From assembly GCF_004217185.1 (NCBI RefSeq), contig NZ_SHKL01000001.1:2192001-2256000 (forward strand): 64,000 bases of DNA. The letters run 5' to 3'. This DNA comes from Pseudonocardia sediminis (lineage in GTDB: Bacteria > Actinomycetota > Actinomycetes > Mycobacteriales > Pseudonocardiaceae). The position numbers and the translations under genes are program-made. Of the stretch, positions 49,485-58,401 are shown piece by piece (the stretch's first letter is position 1; each line of letters begins with the position of its first letter). Under the pieces are notes generated by a model. It was given only the letters and a program-made list of their open reading frames with translations, was not told the DNA's origin and made no database searches.

Positions 49485-50426
49485 TCAGACCCGGCCGGCG
49501 CCCCGGGGCCGCTCGTGGGCCGCGGTCGTCCGGCCGGACAGGGCCAGGAGTCCCGCGACGGCCAGGGCGAACCCGCCGAGCAGCCCGGTGAGCTGGGCCA
49601 GGCCGTAGGCCGGGTGCCCGGCGGCGCTCAGGTCCGAGGCGCCCATCGTGGTGGCCGCGCTCCACAGCCCCCAGGCGAACATCGCCGCGCTGCCCGACCA
49701 GCCCGCGACGACCGTCGCCGTCGTCCGGGTGCCGCGGGACAGGGCGAGGACACCGGCCGCCCCGGCGGCGGCGAACGCCGCGCCTCCGACGGCGACGATC
49801 ATCCCGGCCGCGCCGCCACCGGACGTCGCGCCGTACAGGACCTGCAGCACCGCGCTCAGCGCGGCCATCACGGTGCCACCGGCGACGGTGGCCGCCATCA
49901 GTGGCCGCACGGCCTCCGGTGCCGGGCCGGCGTCGCGCAGGGTCTCCGACCAGCGCTGCCGGGCGTAGAACGCGAACGCGACCAGCAGGAACGCCCCCTG
50001 CCAGGCGAACCCGCCGTAGACCAGCGGCCGCACCCAGCCCGCGAGCCCGTCCCCGTCGCCGCCGCTGCCGGTCAGCAGCGTCGCCGGCAGCACGGACACC
50101 GCGATCGGGAGCAGCAGCCCGCTGGCCACCCAGCCGGGCAGCAGGACCGCGGCCGCGGGCAGCCGCCGTCCCCACGCGGCGGTCAGCGCCACCGCCAGCG
50201 CGATCACACAGAGGTCCATCGCGACGGTGACGCCGTTGAGGACGGTCATCGACGTCGACTCCATGACCGCCGGATCGATGACCCCGACCGGATGCCCGGA
50301 CAGCCACACGGCCTTGAGACCCAGGTAGGGCAGCGTGCCGGCGATCGCGGCTCCGGCCACCAGACGGCGCACCACCGGCAGCCGGGAGGTCGTGGGAGAG
50401 GGGAGGGGGAGGCTCGTCGTCGTCAT
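49485..50426 (-). CDS. Polytopic membrane protein of unknown function
   Basis: This 313-residue protein has about eight hydrophobic segments and no family that I recognise. It begins with a short polar Ser/Pro-rich N-terminus. On the minus strand CAGGCT lies six bases before the ATG at 50426. It is divergent from a histidine kinase gene with about 108 bases between, so it may be controlled by that two-component system, though this is inferred only from position. The run of long Ala/Gly/Val helices is typical of actinobacterial membrane proteins. Confidence 0.65.
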   Translation of the reverse strand: MTTTSLPLPSPTTSRLPVVRRLVAGAAIAGTLPYLGLKAVWLSGHPVGVIDPAVMESTSMTVLNGVTVAMDLCVIALAVALTAAWGRRLPAAAVLLPGWVASGLLLPIAVSVLPATLLTGSGGDGDGLAGWVRPLVYGGFAWQGAFLLVAFAFYARQRWSETLRDAGPAPEAVRPLMAATVAGGTVMAALSAVLQVLYGATSGGGAAGMIVAVGGAAFAAAGAAGVLALSRGTRTTATVVAGWSGSAAMFAWGLWSAATTMGASDLSAAGHPAYGLAQLTGLLGGFALAVAGLLALSGRTTAAHERPRGAGRV

Positions 50427-50534
50427 GGGAGAAGCCTGTCGCCGGGTGGGCGGCGAACCCTCCCGCGCCAGCGTGGAGCGTGTCCCCCGCGCGAGGGAGC
50501 CGGAGTGCCGGTCCGATCTGCCACGATCGGCTCC

Positions 50535-51650
50535 GTGACCGTGTTGCGGCAGCTGCCCCGGATGTCGTACCGGGCCCTGCGTGACGGTCGGACCTACCGC
50601 CGTGTCGTGCACCTTCTGCTCGGCGCGGTGGTGCTGCTGGCCTACCTCGCGGTGGTGGCGCTGATCGTCTCCGCGGCCGGCGGCGGGCCGGACCTCGCGA
50701 TCGTCGCGCTCGCGCTCGTGGCCGCCGCGGCGGGGACGGCGATCGCCCTGATGCCGGGGGTGCGGGCACTGGAGATCACCGCGGCGCGGGCGCTGCTCGA
50801 CGTCGTGCTGCCCGATCCGGCGCCGGGGGCCGGGCAGGCGTGGCCCGCCCGCCGCCGGGGCGCGGCGTGGTGGACGGTGCCGCTCGGGCTGGTGCTCCCG
50901 GTCGTCGCGCTGCTGCTGCTCGCGGCGGCGGGGGGGGGGCTGGCCCGGCTCGCGCCGCGGCTGCTCGGGCCGGCGCCCGCCGAACGCCTGGCCGCCGAGC
51001 TCGCCGCCGCCGAACGCCGCGCCGCCGCGCTGGCCGAACGGGCTCGTCTCGCCCGCGAGCTGCACGACTCGGTGGGTCACGCGCTCACCGTCACCACGCT
51101 GCAGGCCGGCGCCGCCGCGCAGGTGCTCGACACCGACCGCGAGTTCGCCCGCCGCGCGCTGGACGCGATCGCGGAGACCGGCCGCGCCGCCCTGGACGAC
51201 CTCGACCACGTCCTCGGCCTGCTGCGCGAGGACGGCGGAGCCGCCGGCACCCGGGCCCCCGTCCGGGACCTGCGCTCGCTGGAGACGCTGGTGACGGGGG
51301 CGCGCTCGGCCGGCGTCGAGGTCGCGGTCGACGTGGACGGGGACCCGGAGGCCCTGCCGTCCGCGGTGTCGCGGGAGGCCTACCGGCTCGTGCAGGAGGC
51401 ACTGACGAACGCGCTGCGCCACGCCGGGCCGGTCCCGGTGTCGGTGCGGCTGAGCGTCGACGGCGCGGGGGTCGCCCTGGCCGTCGACAACCCGCTGCCC
51501 GCGCGGCGCTCCCGCTCCCGCGACGGCGGCGGGACCGGCCTGCGCGGGATGACCGAACGTGCGGCACTGCTCGGCGGCGAGCTCACCGCCGGCCCGCGCG
51601 GCGACGTCTGGCACCTGGCCGCGCGCCTGCCGGGGGCGGCGGTGTCGTGA
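50535..51650 (+). CDS. Sensor histidine kinase (HisKA_3 type)
   Basis: This 371-residue kinase has membrane helices near 25-75 and 110-135. A short coiled linker follows, then the phosphoacceptor H177 in Arg-Glu-Leu-His-Asp-Ser-Val-Gly-His, and a C-terminal ATPase domain with Gln-Glu-Ala-Leu-Thr-Asn-Ala-Leu-Arg-His near 290 and Gly-Thr-Gly-Leu-Arg-Gly-Met near 335. It belongs to the NarX/DesK-like group and pairs with the response regulator that overlaps it by GTGA. The signal is unknown. A run of ten G at 50930-50939 lies in the codons for a Gly-Gly-Gly stretch. GTG at 50535 is chosen; later starts at 50541 and 50562 exist. Confidence 0.88.
   Translation: MTVLRQLPRMSYRALRDGRTYRRVVHLLLGAVVLLAYLAVVALIVSAAGGGPDLAIVALALVAAAAGTAIALMPGVRALEITAARALLDVVLPDPAPGAGQAWPARRRGAAWWTVPLGLVLPVVALLLLAAAGGGLARLAPRLLGPAPAERLAAELAAAERRAAALAERARLARELHDSVGHALTVTTLQAGAAAQVLDTDREFARRALDAIAETGRAALDDLDHVLGLLREDGGAAGTRAPVRDLRSLETLVTGARSAGVEVAVDVDGDPEALPSAVSREAYRLVQEALTNALRHAGPVPVSVRLSVDGAGVALAVDNPLPARRSRSRDGGGTGLRGMTERAALLGGELTAGPRGDVWHLAARLPGAAVS
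50930..50939 (+). repeat. Homopolymeric G tract (10 nt) in kinase gene
   Basis: Ten consecutive G lie between the second membrane helix pair and the catalytic part of the histidine kinase. A gain or loss of one base would shift the frame and remove the kinase domain. Confidence 0.9.
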
Positions 51651-52306
51651 GTACCGGCCTCCTGATCGTCGACGACGAGGAGCTCGTCCGCGCCGGGCTG
51701 CGCGCCGTGCTCGACGCCGCCCCCGACCTGCACGTCCTCGGCGAGGCCGCGGACGGCGCGGAGGTCCCCGGCCTGGTCGCGCGGCTGCGCCCGGACGTCG
51801 TGCTGATGGACGTCCGGATGCCGGCCGTCGACGGCATCACCGCCACCCGGGACCTGGTGCGCCGACCGGACCCGCCAGGGGTCCTGGTGCTGACGACGTT
51901 CGGCAACGACGGCCACGTCTACGACGCCCTGCGCGCCGGGGCGAACGGCTTCCTCCTCAAGCGCACCCCTCCGGCCGAGATCGTGCGGGCCGTGCGGACC
52001 GTCGCCCAGGGGGAGTCGCTGCTGTTCCCGGCCGCGGTCCGCGAGCTCGTCGCCGGGTTCGGCGCGCACACCGGCGACGGGCTGGCCTCGGCCGGGCTCA
52101 CCGACCGGGAGGCCGGGGTGCTGCGCCTCGTCGCGCGCGGGCTGTCCAACGCCGAGATCGCCGCGGAGCTGGTGCTCGGGGTGGAGACGGTGAAGACCCA
52201 CGTGGGGAACGTGCTGGCCAAGCTCGGCGCGCGGGACCGGACGCAGGCGGTGGTGCGGGCCTACGAGTCCGGGTTCATCGACCCGCGTCGTCCGCCGGAG
52301 GACTGA
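51647..52306 (+). CDS. NarL/FixJ-family response regulator
   Basis: This 219-residue regulator has a receiver domain with Asp-Asp-Glu near 10, phosphoacceptor D55 in Leu-Met-Asp-Val-Arg-Met-Pro, and a conserved lysine in Leu-Lys-Arg-Thr near 105. A LuxR-type helix-turn-helix from about 150 has Leu-Thr-Asp-Arg-Glu, Gly-Leu-Ser-Asn-Ala-Glu-Ile-Ala and Val-Lys-Thr-His-Val. It overlaps the kinase gene by GTGA. Its last 32 bases overlap the 3' end of the convergent TetR gene. Confidence 0.92.
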   Translation: MSTGLLIVDDEELVRAGLRAVLDAAPDLHVLGEAADGAEVPGLVARLRPDVVLMDVRMPAVDGITATRDLVRRPDPPGVLVLTTFGNDGHVYDALRAGANGFLLKRTPPAEIVRAVRTVAQGESLLFPAAVRELVAGFGAHTGDGLASAGLTDREAGVLRLVARGLSNAEIAAELVLGVETVKTHVGNVLAKLGARDRTQAVVRAYESGFIDPRRPPED

Positions 52307-52979
52307 GCGCCGCCCCGGTCGCGTCGCCGGAGCCGCCGTCGGGACCGATGTCGCCGGTCAGGTAGCGCTGCAGGGTCGGGGCCAGCGCGGTGGCGACCTC
52401 GTCGTGGCTCGCCGAGGCCAGCGGCTCCAGGCGCACCACGTAGCGGACCATGGCCAGCCCGACCAGCTGCGAGGCCACCAGCGACCCGCGCTCGGCGTGG
52501 CGGTCCGGCGCGGCCCGGGACACGACCGGGCCGATGATCGCCCGGGTGACGAACTCGCGCAGCATCCGGGCCGCCGCGGGATGCGCGGTGACGCTGCGCA
52601 GCAACGCGAGCAGCGGGCCGGCACCGGTTCCGTCGGCGCCGTCCCAGATCGTCAGGAACCGGTGCACGATCCGGTGACCGAGCTGCCCGGGGTCGCCGGG
52701 GACCACCTCGTCGCGGATCATCGCCGGGTCCAGCGGGATGTCCAGCGACGCCGTGAACAGCGACTCCTTGCCGCCGAACCAGTGGTTGACCATCGCCGCG
52801 TCGACGCCGGCCCGCTCGGCGATCCGGCGCACGGTCGCCCCCTCGAACCCGCGCTCGGCGAACTCGGAGCGGGCGGCGTCGAGCAGCACCGCGCGGGTGT
52901 CCTGCCCGCCGGCGCGCCGTCCGCGCCGGCGCGGAGCTGCGTCCGCCCTGCGGGAACCCGGGTCCGCGCGCTCGCTCAC
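52275..52979 (-). CDS. TetR-family transcriptional regulator
   Basis: This 234-residue protein has an arginine-rich N-terminal tail of about 25 residues. A TetR helix-turn-helix follows (about 28-75, with [10 protein letters not shown] and Val-Asn-His-Trp-Phe-Gly-Gly-Lys) and then a helical ligand domain. The GTG at 52979 is the last start before the conserved region; the frame is open to 53384. It is divergent from trpE with only 55 bases between, so it could influence trpE, but there is no direct sign of this. The ligand is unknown. Confidence 0.85.
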   Translation of the reverse strand: MSERADPGSRRADAAPRRRGRRAGGQDTRAVLLDAARSEFAERGFEGATVRRIAERAGVDAAMVNHWFGGKESLFTASLDIPLDPAMIRDEVVPGDPGQLGHRIVHRFLTIWDGADGTGAGPLLALLRSVTAHPAAARMLREFVTRAIIGPVVSRAAPDRHAERGSLVASQLVGLAMVRYVVRLEPLASASHDEVATALAPTLQRYLTGDIGPDGGSGDATGAALSPPADDAGR

Positions 52980-53022
52980 GACCCCATCTTCCCCCGGGCC
53001 GGTCCCGTCCGGGGCGGGCGGG

Positions 53023-53028
53023 GACAAT
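53023..53028 (+). promoter_or_regulatory. Probable -10 element of trpE
   Basis: GACAAT lies six bases before the ATG of trpE. The spacing implies a leaderless message and leaves no room for a leader peptide attenuator. Confidence 0.5.
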
Positions 53029-53034
53029 GGAGCG

Positions 53035-54609
53035 ATGACCGTGATCAGCACCGCGACGTCGGCGACGCTGGGGGCGGTCACCCCGACCCGCGAGGAGTTC
53101 CGCGAGCTGGCGAAGGCGCACCGGGTGATCCCGGTGACCCGGCGCCTGCTCGCCGACGACGAGACGCCGGTCGGGGTGTACCGCAAACTGGCCGGAGACC
53201 AGACCGGGACCTTCCTGCTCGAGTCCGCCGAGAACGGGCGCTCCTGGTCACGATGGTCGTTCGTCGGGGCCCGCAGCGCCGCCGCGCTGACGGCCGTCGA
53301 CTCAGAGCTGCGCTGGACCGGCGACGTCCCCGAGGGGCTCCCGACGAGCGGCGACCCGCTGGAGGCGCTGCGCACCGTCGTCACCGAGCTGGCCTCCGAG
53401 CCGCTGCCCGGCCTGCCCCCGCTGACCGGCGGGATGGTCGGCTACCTCGGCTACGACGTCGTGCGCCGGGTCGAGCGCATCGCCGACCCGGACGACCCGG
53501 CCGTCGACGACCTGGCCATCCCCGAGCTGGTGATGCTGCTGGCCACCGACCTGGCCGCGCTCGACCACCACGAGGGCACCGTCACCCTCATCGCGAACGC
53601 GATCAACTGGGACGCCTCCGACGCCCGGGTCGAGGAGGCCTACGACGACGCCGTGGCGCGGCTGGACCGGATGACCGGGGAGCTGGCCGTCGACTCGCCG
53701 TCCTCGGTGGCGGTCTACCGGCCCGGCAGCCCGGAGTTCGTGCGCCGGCGCAGCCCGGCCGAGCACCACGCGGCGATCGAGGCGGCCAAGGAGGAGATCC
53801 GGGCCGGCGAGGCGTTCCAGATCGTCGTCTCGCAGCGCTTCGAGATGGAGTGCGACGCCGACCCGCTCGAGGTCTACCGGGTGCTGCGCGCGACGAACCC
53901 GAGCCCGTACATGTACCTGCTGCACCTGGCCGACGCCTCCGGCGGCGAGCCGTTCTCGATCGTCGGCTCCAGCCCCGAGGCGCTGGTCACGGTGCAGGAC
54001 GGGCGCGCGACGACGCACCCGATCGCCGGGACCCGCTGGCGCGGGGTCACCGACGAGGAGGACCGCCAGCTCGAGAAGGACCTGCGCTCCGACGAGAAGG
54101 AGCGCGCCGAGCACCTGATGCTCGTCGACCTCGGCCGCAACGACCTGGGCCGGGTCTGCGCGCCGGGCACGGTGAAGGTGCACAACTTCTTCGCCGTCGA
54201 GCGCTACAGCCACGTGATGCACCTGGTGTCGACGGTGACCGGGCTGCTGCGCGGGGACCGCTCCGCGTTCGACGCCGTCGTCGCCTGCTTCCCGGCCGGC
54301 ACCCTGTCCGGGGCGCCGAAGGTGCGGGCGATGCAGGTGATCGACCGCCTGGAGCCGACCCGGCGCGGGCTCTACGGCGGGATCGTCGGCTACCTCGACT
54401 TCGCCGGCAACGCCGACACCGCGATCGCGATCCGGACCGGGCTGATCCGCTCCGGGAGGGCGTACGTGCAGGCCGGCGGCGGGATCGTCGCCGACTCCGA
54501 TCCGGAGGCCGAGGACACCGAGACGCTGAACAAGGCCCGCGCGGTGCTGTCCGCGATCGCCGCGGCGTCCTCGCTGCGCGCCCCGGACGTCGGCGGGGAC
54601 CGTCCATGA
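53035..54609 (+). CDS. trpE: Anthranilate synthase component I
   Basis: TrpE makes anthranilate from chorismate with ammonia from TrpG. The 524 residues have the tryptophan feedback segment Leu-Leu-Glu-Ser near 62 and the chorismate-binding core. Core landmarks are Ile-Val-Val-Ser-Gln-Arg near 263, Pro-Ser-Pro-Tyr-Met near 290, Gly-Thr-Arg near 330, Asp-Leu-Gly-Arg-Asn-Asp near 365, and [11 protein letters not shown] near 420. The start ATG follows GACAAT by six bases. The Trp-associated membrane protein overlaps its stop by ATGA. Confidence 0.97.
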   Translation: MTVISTATSATLGAVTPTREEFRELAKAHRVIPVTRRLLADDETPVGVYRKLAGDQTGTFLLESAENGRSWSRWSFVGARSAAALTAVDSELRWTGDVPEGLPTSGDPLEALRTVVTELASEPLPGLPPLTGGMVGYLGYDVVRRVERIADPDDPAVDDLAIPELVMLLATDLAALDHHEGTVTLIANAINWDASDARVEEAYDDAVARLDRMTGELAVDSPSSVAVYRPGSPEFVRRRSPAEHHAAIEAAKEEIRAGEAFQIVVSQRFEMECDADPLEVYRVLRATNPSPYMYLLHLADASGGEPFSIVGSSPEALVTVQDGRATTHPIAGTRWRGVTDEEDRQLEKDLRSDEKERAEHLMLVDLGRNDLGRVCAPGTVKVHNFFAVERYSHVMHLVSTVTGLLRGDRSAFDAVVACFPAGTLSGAPKVRAMQVIDRLEPTRRGLYGGIVGYLDFAGNADTAIAIRTGLIRSGRAYVQAGGGIVADSDPEAEDTETLNKARAVLSAIAAASSLRAPDVGGDRP

Positions 54610-55283
54610 GCGGTGACGGCGCCGCGGCGGACACGTCCGGCCCGCGTGACGCGTCGGGCGCAGCCGGGGCGGCGGCGACCGACCGTCCCCGCGACGACCG
54701 GCGCGGACTCGGCCTGGCCTGCCTGCTGCTGCTGGCCGGGGCCGGGATCCTCTACGTCTCCGGGTCGCTGACCTGGTTCTCGGTGACGGTGCCGACCGCC
54801 ACCCGCGGCGAGCTGACCACCACCGCGACGGGGGCGCAGCTGCAGCCGGCGATCACCGCCGTCGCCGCGCTGCTGCTCGCCGCGGTGGCCGCGACGGTGG
54901 CCCTGTCCGGGATCGCCCGCCGCCTGCTGGGGGTGCTGGTCGTCCTGGCCGGCGTCGCCGCGGCGTGGTCGACGATCGCCGAGGTGGTCACCCCGCCGAC
55001 GCCGGCGCAGCTCGTCTCGGCGCGCGAGGGTCTGTCCACCGGCGGCCAGCCGATCGGCACGTCGGCGGTGACGGCGTCGGTGTGGCCGTGGCTGGCCGTG
55101 CTCGGCGCCGTGGTGGCCGTCGTGGCCGGGGGACTGCTGGTCGTGCGGGAGCGCCGGATGGCCCGGCTGGGCGCCCGCTACGCCGCTCCCGGCACGCCGA
55201 CCGACACCCCGGCGGACCCGGACCGGGCCGCCTGGGAACAGCTCGACGACGGCCGTGATCCCACGATCGGGAAGGACCTCTAG
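54606..55283 (+). CDS. Trp biosynthesis-associated membrane protein
   Basis: This 225-residue protein has four hydrophobic segments (near 38-58, 80-100, 106-125 and 160-180), a Leu-Thr-Trp-Phe-Ser-Val motif after the first, and polar ends. It corresponds in size and position to the actinobacterial membrane protein that lies between trpE and trpC (Rv1610 in M. tuberculosis). Its biochemical function is unknown. It overlaps trpE by four bases and is followed by trpC. Confidence 0.88.
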   Translation: MSGDGAAADTSGPRDASGAAGAAATDRPRDDRRGLGLACLLLLAGAGILYVSGSLTWFSVTVPTATRGELTTTATGAQLQPAITAVAALLLAAVAATVALSGIARRLLGVLVVLAGVAAAWSTIAEVVTPPTPAQLVSAREGLSTGGQPIGTSAVTASVWPWLAVLGAVVAVVAGGLLVVRERRMARLGARYAAPGTPTDTPADPDRAAWEQLDDGRDPTIGKDL

Positions 55284-55332
55284 CATGTCCGCAGGCGATC
55301 GGGAGCGCGGATCCGAAGGGGGAGGCGGCACG

Positions 55333-56175
55333 GTGGGCGAGCAGAACGGGACCAGCCGGAACGGGGCCAGTGTCCTCGAGTCCATCGTGGCCGGGGTGCG
55401 GGCCGACCTGGCGGTGCGCGAGGCCGCCGTCGACTTCACCGAGATCAAACGACGGGCCGCCGCGGCGGCGGGGCCGCGCGACGCGATGGCCGCGCTGCGC
55501 GAGCCGGGCGTCGGCCTGATCGCCGAGGTGAAGCGCGCGAGCCCCTCCAAGGGGGCGCTGGCCGACATCCCGGACCCGGCGGTGCTCGCCTCGGCCTACG
55601 CCGAGAACGGCGCCCGGGTGATCAGCGTGCTCACCGAGCAGCGGCGCTTCGGCGGCTCGCTGGCCGACCTCGACGCGGTGCGCGCCGCCGTCGACGTGCC
55701 GGTGCTGCGCAAGGACTTCGTCGTCACGCCCTACCAGGTGCACGAGGCGCGGGCGCACGGCGCGGACCTGGTGCTGCTGATCGTCGCGGCACTGGAGCAG
55801 AACGTCCTGGACTCGCTGCTGGACCGGGTGCAGTCGCTCGGGATGACGCCGCTGGTCGAGGTGCACACCGAGGAGGAGTGCGACCGGGCGCTCGAGGCCG
55901 GGGCGAAGCTGATCGGGGTGAACTCGCGCAACCTGCACACGCTCGAGGTGAACCGGTCGGTCTTCGGCGAGATCGCCCCCGGCCTGCCCAGCGACGTGCT
56001 GCGCGTCGCCGAGTCCGGCGTCCGCGGCCCGGGCGACCTGCTGACCTACGCCGGGTGGGGCGCGGACGCCGTGCTCGTCGGCGAGGGACTGGTGACCAGC
56101 GGTGACCCCGCCGGTGCCGTGCGGGGTCTGGTCGCGGCCGGTTTCCACCCGTCGTGCAGCCGCACCGCGCGCTAG
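55333..56175 (+). CDS. trpC: Indole-3-glycerol phosphate synthase
   Basis: TrpC closes the indole ring from CdRP. The 280-residue barrel has [11 protein letters not shown] near 62, Thr-Glu-Gln-Arg-Arg-Phe near 98, Leu-Arg-Lys-Asp-Phe near 124 and Glu-Val-His-Thr near 175. Gly-Val-Asn-Ser-Arg-Asn-Leu near 196 and Ala-Glu-Ser-Gly-Val near 225 follow. The GTG at 55333 is chosen because AAGGGGGAGG lies eight bases upstream; an in-frame ATG at 55285 directly after the membrane protein gene would add 16 residues. The C-terminus looks complete, yet the expected trpB does not follow. Confidence 0.95.
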   Translation: MGEQNGTSRNGASVLESIVAGVRADLAVREAAVDFTEIKRRAAAAAGPRDAMAALREPGVGLIAEVKRASPSKGALADIPDPAVLASAYAENGARVISVLTEQRRFGGSLADLDAVRAAVDVPVLRKDFVVTPYQVHEARAHGADLVLLIVAALEQNVLDSLLDRVQSLGMTPLVEVHTEEECDRALEAGAKLIGVNSRNLHTLEVNRSVFGEIAPGLPSDVLRVAESGVRGPGDLLTYAGWGADAVLVGEGLVTSGDPAGAVRGLVAAGFHPSCSRTAR

Positions 56176-56223
56176 ACGTGGTGTTCTAGCCGGGCAGGCC
56201 CCGCCGGGCGTGCGGGGCGTCGT

Positions 56224-56229
56224 TATACC
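56224..56229 (+). promoter_or_regulatory. Probable -10 element of lgt
   Basis: TATACC lies eight bases before the GTG of lgt. A promoter in this short trpC-lgt gap would let lgt be expressed independently of the trp genes. Confidence 0.45.
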
Positions 56230-56237
56230 GTGGCCGG

Positions 56238-57164
56238 GTGAGTGCTGCGCTGGACCTGGCCCCGACCGTGCTGGCCGCGATCCCGAGCCCGGACCGCGGC
56301 GTCTGGCACCTCGGCCCCGTCCCGATCCGGGCGTACGCGCTGTGCATCATCGCCGGCATCGCGGTGGCCCTGTGGTGGGGCGAGAAGCGCCTGGTCGCCC
56401 GCGGCGGTGAGCCCGGCACGGTGCTCGACGTCGCGGTGTGGGCCGTCCCGTTCGGTCTCGTCGGTGGGCGGCTCTACCACGTGGCGACCGACTGGCCGAC
56501 CTACTTCGGCCCCGGCGGACAGCCGCTGGACGCGCTGAAGATCTGGAACGGCGGGCTCGGCATCTGGGGCGCGATCGCGCTCGGCGGGGTCGGGGCCTGG
56601 ATCGCCTGCCGCCGTCGCGGGCTGCCGTTGCCGATCTTCGCCGACGCCGTCGCGCCCGGGATCGTGGCCGCGCAGGCGATCGGGCGGCTGGGCAACTGGT
56701 TCAACCAGGAGCTCTACGGCGCCCCGACGACGCTGCCGTGGGGCCTGGAGATCTACCGCCGGGTGGACCCGGCGACCGGCGCCGAGGACCCGCTCGGCGG
56801 TGTCGCGCTCGACCCGACGCCGATCGCGGTCGTCACGCCGACGTTCCTCTACGAGCTGCTGTGGAACCTCGTCGTGGCCGCGATCGTGGTCTGGGCCGAC
56901 CGCCGCTTCCGGCTCGGGCACGGCCGGGCGTTCGCCGTGTACGTGGCCGGCTACACGCTGGGCCGGTTCTTCATCGAGCTGATGCGCACCGACCCGGCGA
57001 CCCGGGTGTTCGGCGACATCCGGATCAACGTGGTCGTCTCGGGCGTGGTGTTCCTCGGTGCTGCGGCCTACGTCGCGTTCGCCAAGCGGGGCCGCGAGGA
57101 GATCGCGCCGCGCGAGACCGACCCCGACGAGGCCGATCCCGAACCGGCCGACCGCACGTCGTGA
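56238..57164 (+). CDS. lgt: Prolipoprotein diacylglyceryl transferase
   Basis: Lgt adds diacylglycerol to the lipobox cysteine of preprolipoproteins in the cytoplasmic membrane. The 308-residue protein has about seven membrane segments, Pro-Ile-Arg-Ala-Tyr-Ala near 30 and Gly-Gly-Arg-Leu-Tyr-His near 76. The signature [13 protein letters not shown] lies near 150-162. The acidic C-terminal tail is short. In M. tuberculosis trpB and trpA precede it; here it is 62 bases after trpC. Its stop overlaps the next gene by GTGA. Confidence 0.96.
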   Translation: MSAALDLAPTVLAAIPSPDRGVWHLGPVPIRAYALCIIAGIAVALWWGEKRLVARGGEPGTVLDVAVWAVPFGLVGGRLYHVATDWPTYFGPGGQPLDALKIWNGGLGIWGAIALGGVGAWIACRRRGLPLPIFADAVAPGIVAAQAIGRLGNWFNQELYGAPTTLPWGLEIYRRVDPATGAEDPLGGVALDPTPIAVVTPTFLYELLWNLVVAAIVVWADRRFRLGHGRAFAVYVAGYTLGRFFIELMRTDPATRVFGDIRINVVVSGVVFLGAAAYVAFAKRGREEIAPRETDPDEADPEPADRTS

Positions 57165-57799
57165 GCGCGTTCGCCGGGTTCGGCGAGTACGCCGTCGAGT
57201 TCTACGACGGGCTCGTCGCCGACAACTCGAAGGCCTACTGGACCGACCAGCGCGAGACCTACGAGCGCGACGTCCGCGGCCCGATGACCGCGCTGCTGGC
57301 CGACCTGGAACCGGAGTTCGGCGCCGGCAAGGTGTTCCGCCCGTACCGCGACGTGCGGTTCTCCCACGACAAGACGCCGTACAAGACCCACTGCGGCGGG
57401 TACGCCTCGCCGTTCTACGTGGAGGTCTCCACCGAGGGGCTGATGGCGGCCGGCGGCTACTACGGCATGGCCCCCGACCAGGTCGCCCGCTACCGCGCCG
57501 CCGTCGACGACGAGCGCCGCGGCGAGGACCTGCGCGCCCGCCTGCAGGAGGCGGAGGCGACGGGCCTGACCGTCGGCGGGGAGCGGCTCAAGACCCGTCC
57601 GCGCGGCGTCGACCCCGGCCACCCGCGCCTGGAGCTGATGCGGCACAAGGGCCTGCACGTCTCGCGCCGCTGGCCGCCGGACGACGTCCTGCACGGGCCC
57701 GGGGCCCGCGACCGGGTGCGGAAGGTCTGGCGCGCCGCGCGCCCGCTGTCGGAGTGGCTCGCCGACCACGTCGGACCGAGCGAGCAGCCCCGCCGCTGA
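57161..57799 (+). CDS. DUF2461 family protein
   Basis: This 212-residue soluble protein matches the DUF2461 family of unknown function. It has Phe-Tyr-x2-Leu near 15, Asn-Ser-Lys-Ala-Tyr-Trp near 22-27 and [10 protein letters not shown] near 59-68. Lys-Thr-Pro-Tyr-Lys-Thr follows near 71. The GTG start overlaps the lgt stop by four bases. No function can be given. Confidence 0.88.
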   Translation: MSAFAGFGEYAVEFYDGLVADNSKAYWTDQRETYERDVRGPMTALLADLEPEFGAGKVFRPYRDVRFSHDKTPYKTHCGGYASPFYVEVSTEGLMAAGGYYGMAPDQVARYRAAVDDERRGEDLRARLQEAEATGLTVGGERLKTRPRGVDPGHPRLELMRHKGLHVSRRWPPDDVLHGPGARDRVRKVWRAARPLSEWLADHVGPSEQPRR

Positions 57800-57841
57800 C
57801 CGGCCCGGCCCGGTGACCGGCCCCGCCGGGTGGCCGACCGT

Positions 57842-57907
57842 ATCCGCACCCCTCCCGTCGATCCGCACCCGCTGCAGGAGGTGCGGATGGCAGGCAGGGG
57901 TGCGGAT
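57842..57907. repeat. Long inverted repeat between convergent genes
   Basis: The 28 bases at 57842-57869 pair with 57880-57907 except for a central patch of about five mismatches; the loop is ten bases. The word ATCCGCACC or its complement occurs four times. It lies between the DUF2461 gene and the convergent VanZ-like gene and may act as a bidirectional terminator or a REP-like element. Confidence 0.75.
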
Positions 57908-57960
57908 GCGGCCCACGGAGCCGGCCCGGGCGGGAGGGGGCGGCCGGGTCGGTGGCGGGG

Positions 57961-58329
57961 TCAGCGTGTGCGGGGTGTGGTCGTCCGGCGGGTGCGGTGG
58001 ACGAGGTGGAACGCGAGCAGGCCGAGGAGTGCACCGGCCAGGTCGGTCAGAGCGTCCAGGACGTCGCCGTCGCGTCCGATCGGGAGCACGGACTGCAGCA
58101 CCTCCGACACCCCGGCGTAGAGCACGAGACCCGCGAGCAGCGGGCCGGCGCGCAGCCCGGCCCACCGGCCGGTCACCGCGAGCAGCGCGAACACCAGCAG
58201 GTGGATGACCTTGTCGGTGCCCGGCGGAGCGGTCGGGACCCCGGACGCCGGGGTGAAGAACACGACCAGGCTCAGCACGATCGCGGCGCCCAGCGGCGCG
58301 AACCGGCGCAATCCTCGTGTTCCGCCCAC
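57961..58329 (-). CDS. VanZ-like membrane protein
   Basis: This 122-residue protein has four hydrophobic segments. After the first it has the VanZ-family pattern Gly-Thr-Asp-Lys-Val-Ile-His-Leu, and it carries Glu-Val-Leu-Gln near 80 with a Gly-Arg-Asp-Gly-Asp-Val-Leu-Asp-Ala-Leu segment near 90-99. VanZ-like proteins are widespread and mostly of unknown role. The GTG at 58329 is chosen just before the conserved region; the frame is open upstream into the antisense of pyk. Confidence 0.82.
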   Translation of the reverse strand: MGGTRGLRRFAPLGAAIVLSLVVFFTPASGVPTAPPGTDKVIHLLVFALLAVTGRWAGLRAGPLLAGLVLYAGVSEVLQSVLPIGRDGDVLDALTDLAGALLGLLAFHLVHRTRRTTTPRTR

Positions 58330-58388
58330 CGCTCGACTCCGTCTCCTGCCGTCTTCCGTCCAGCAACCTGATCGTTTCAGACAGGCGT

Positions 58389-58394
58389 TAAGCT
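58389..58394 (+). promoter_or_regulatory. Probable -10 element of pyk
   Basis: TAAGCT lies seven bases before the GTG start of pyk, with no ribosome site between them. Confidence 0.5.
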
Positions 58395-58401
58395 GGGACG
58401 C

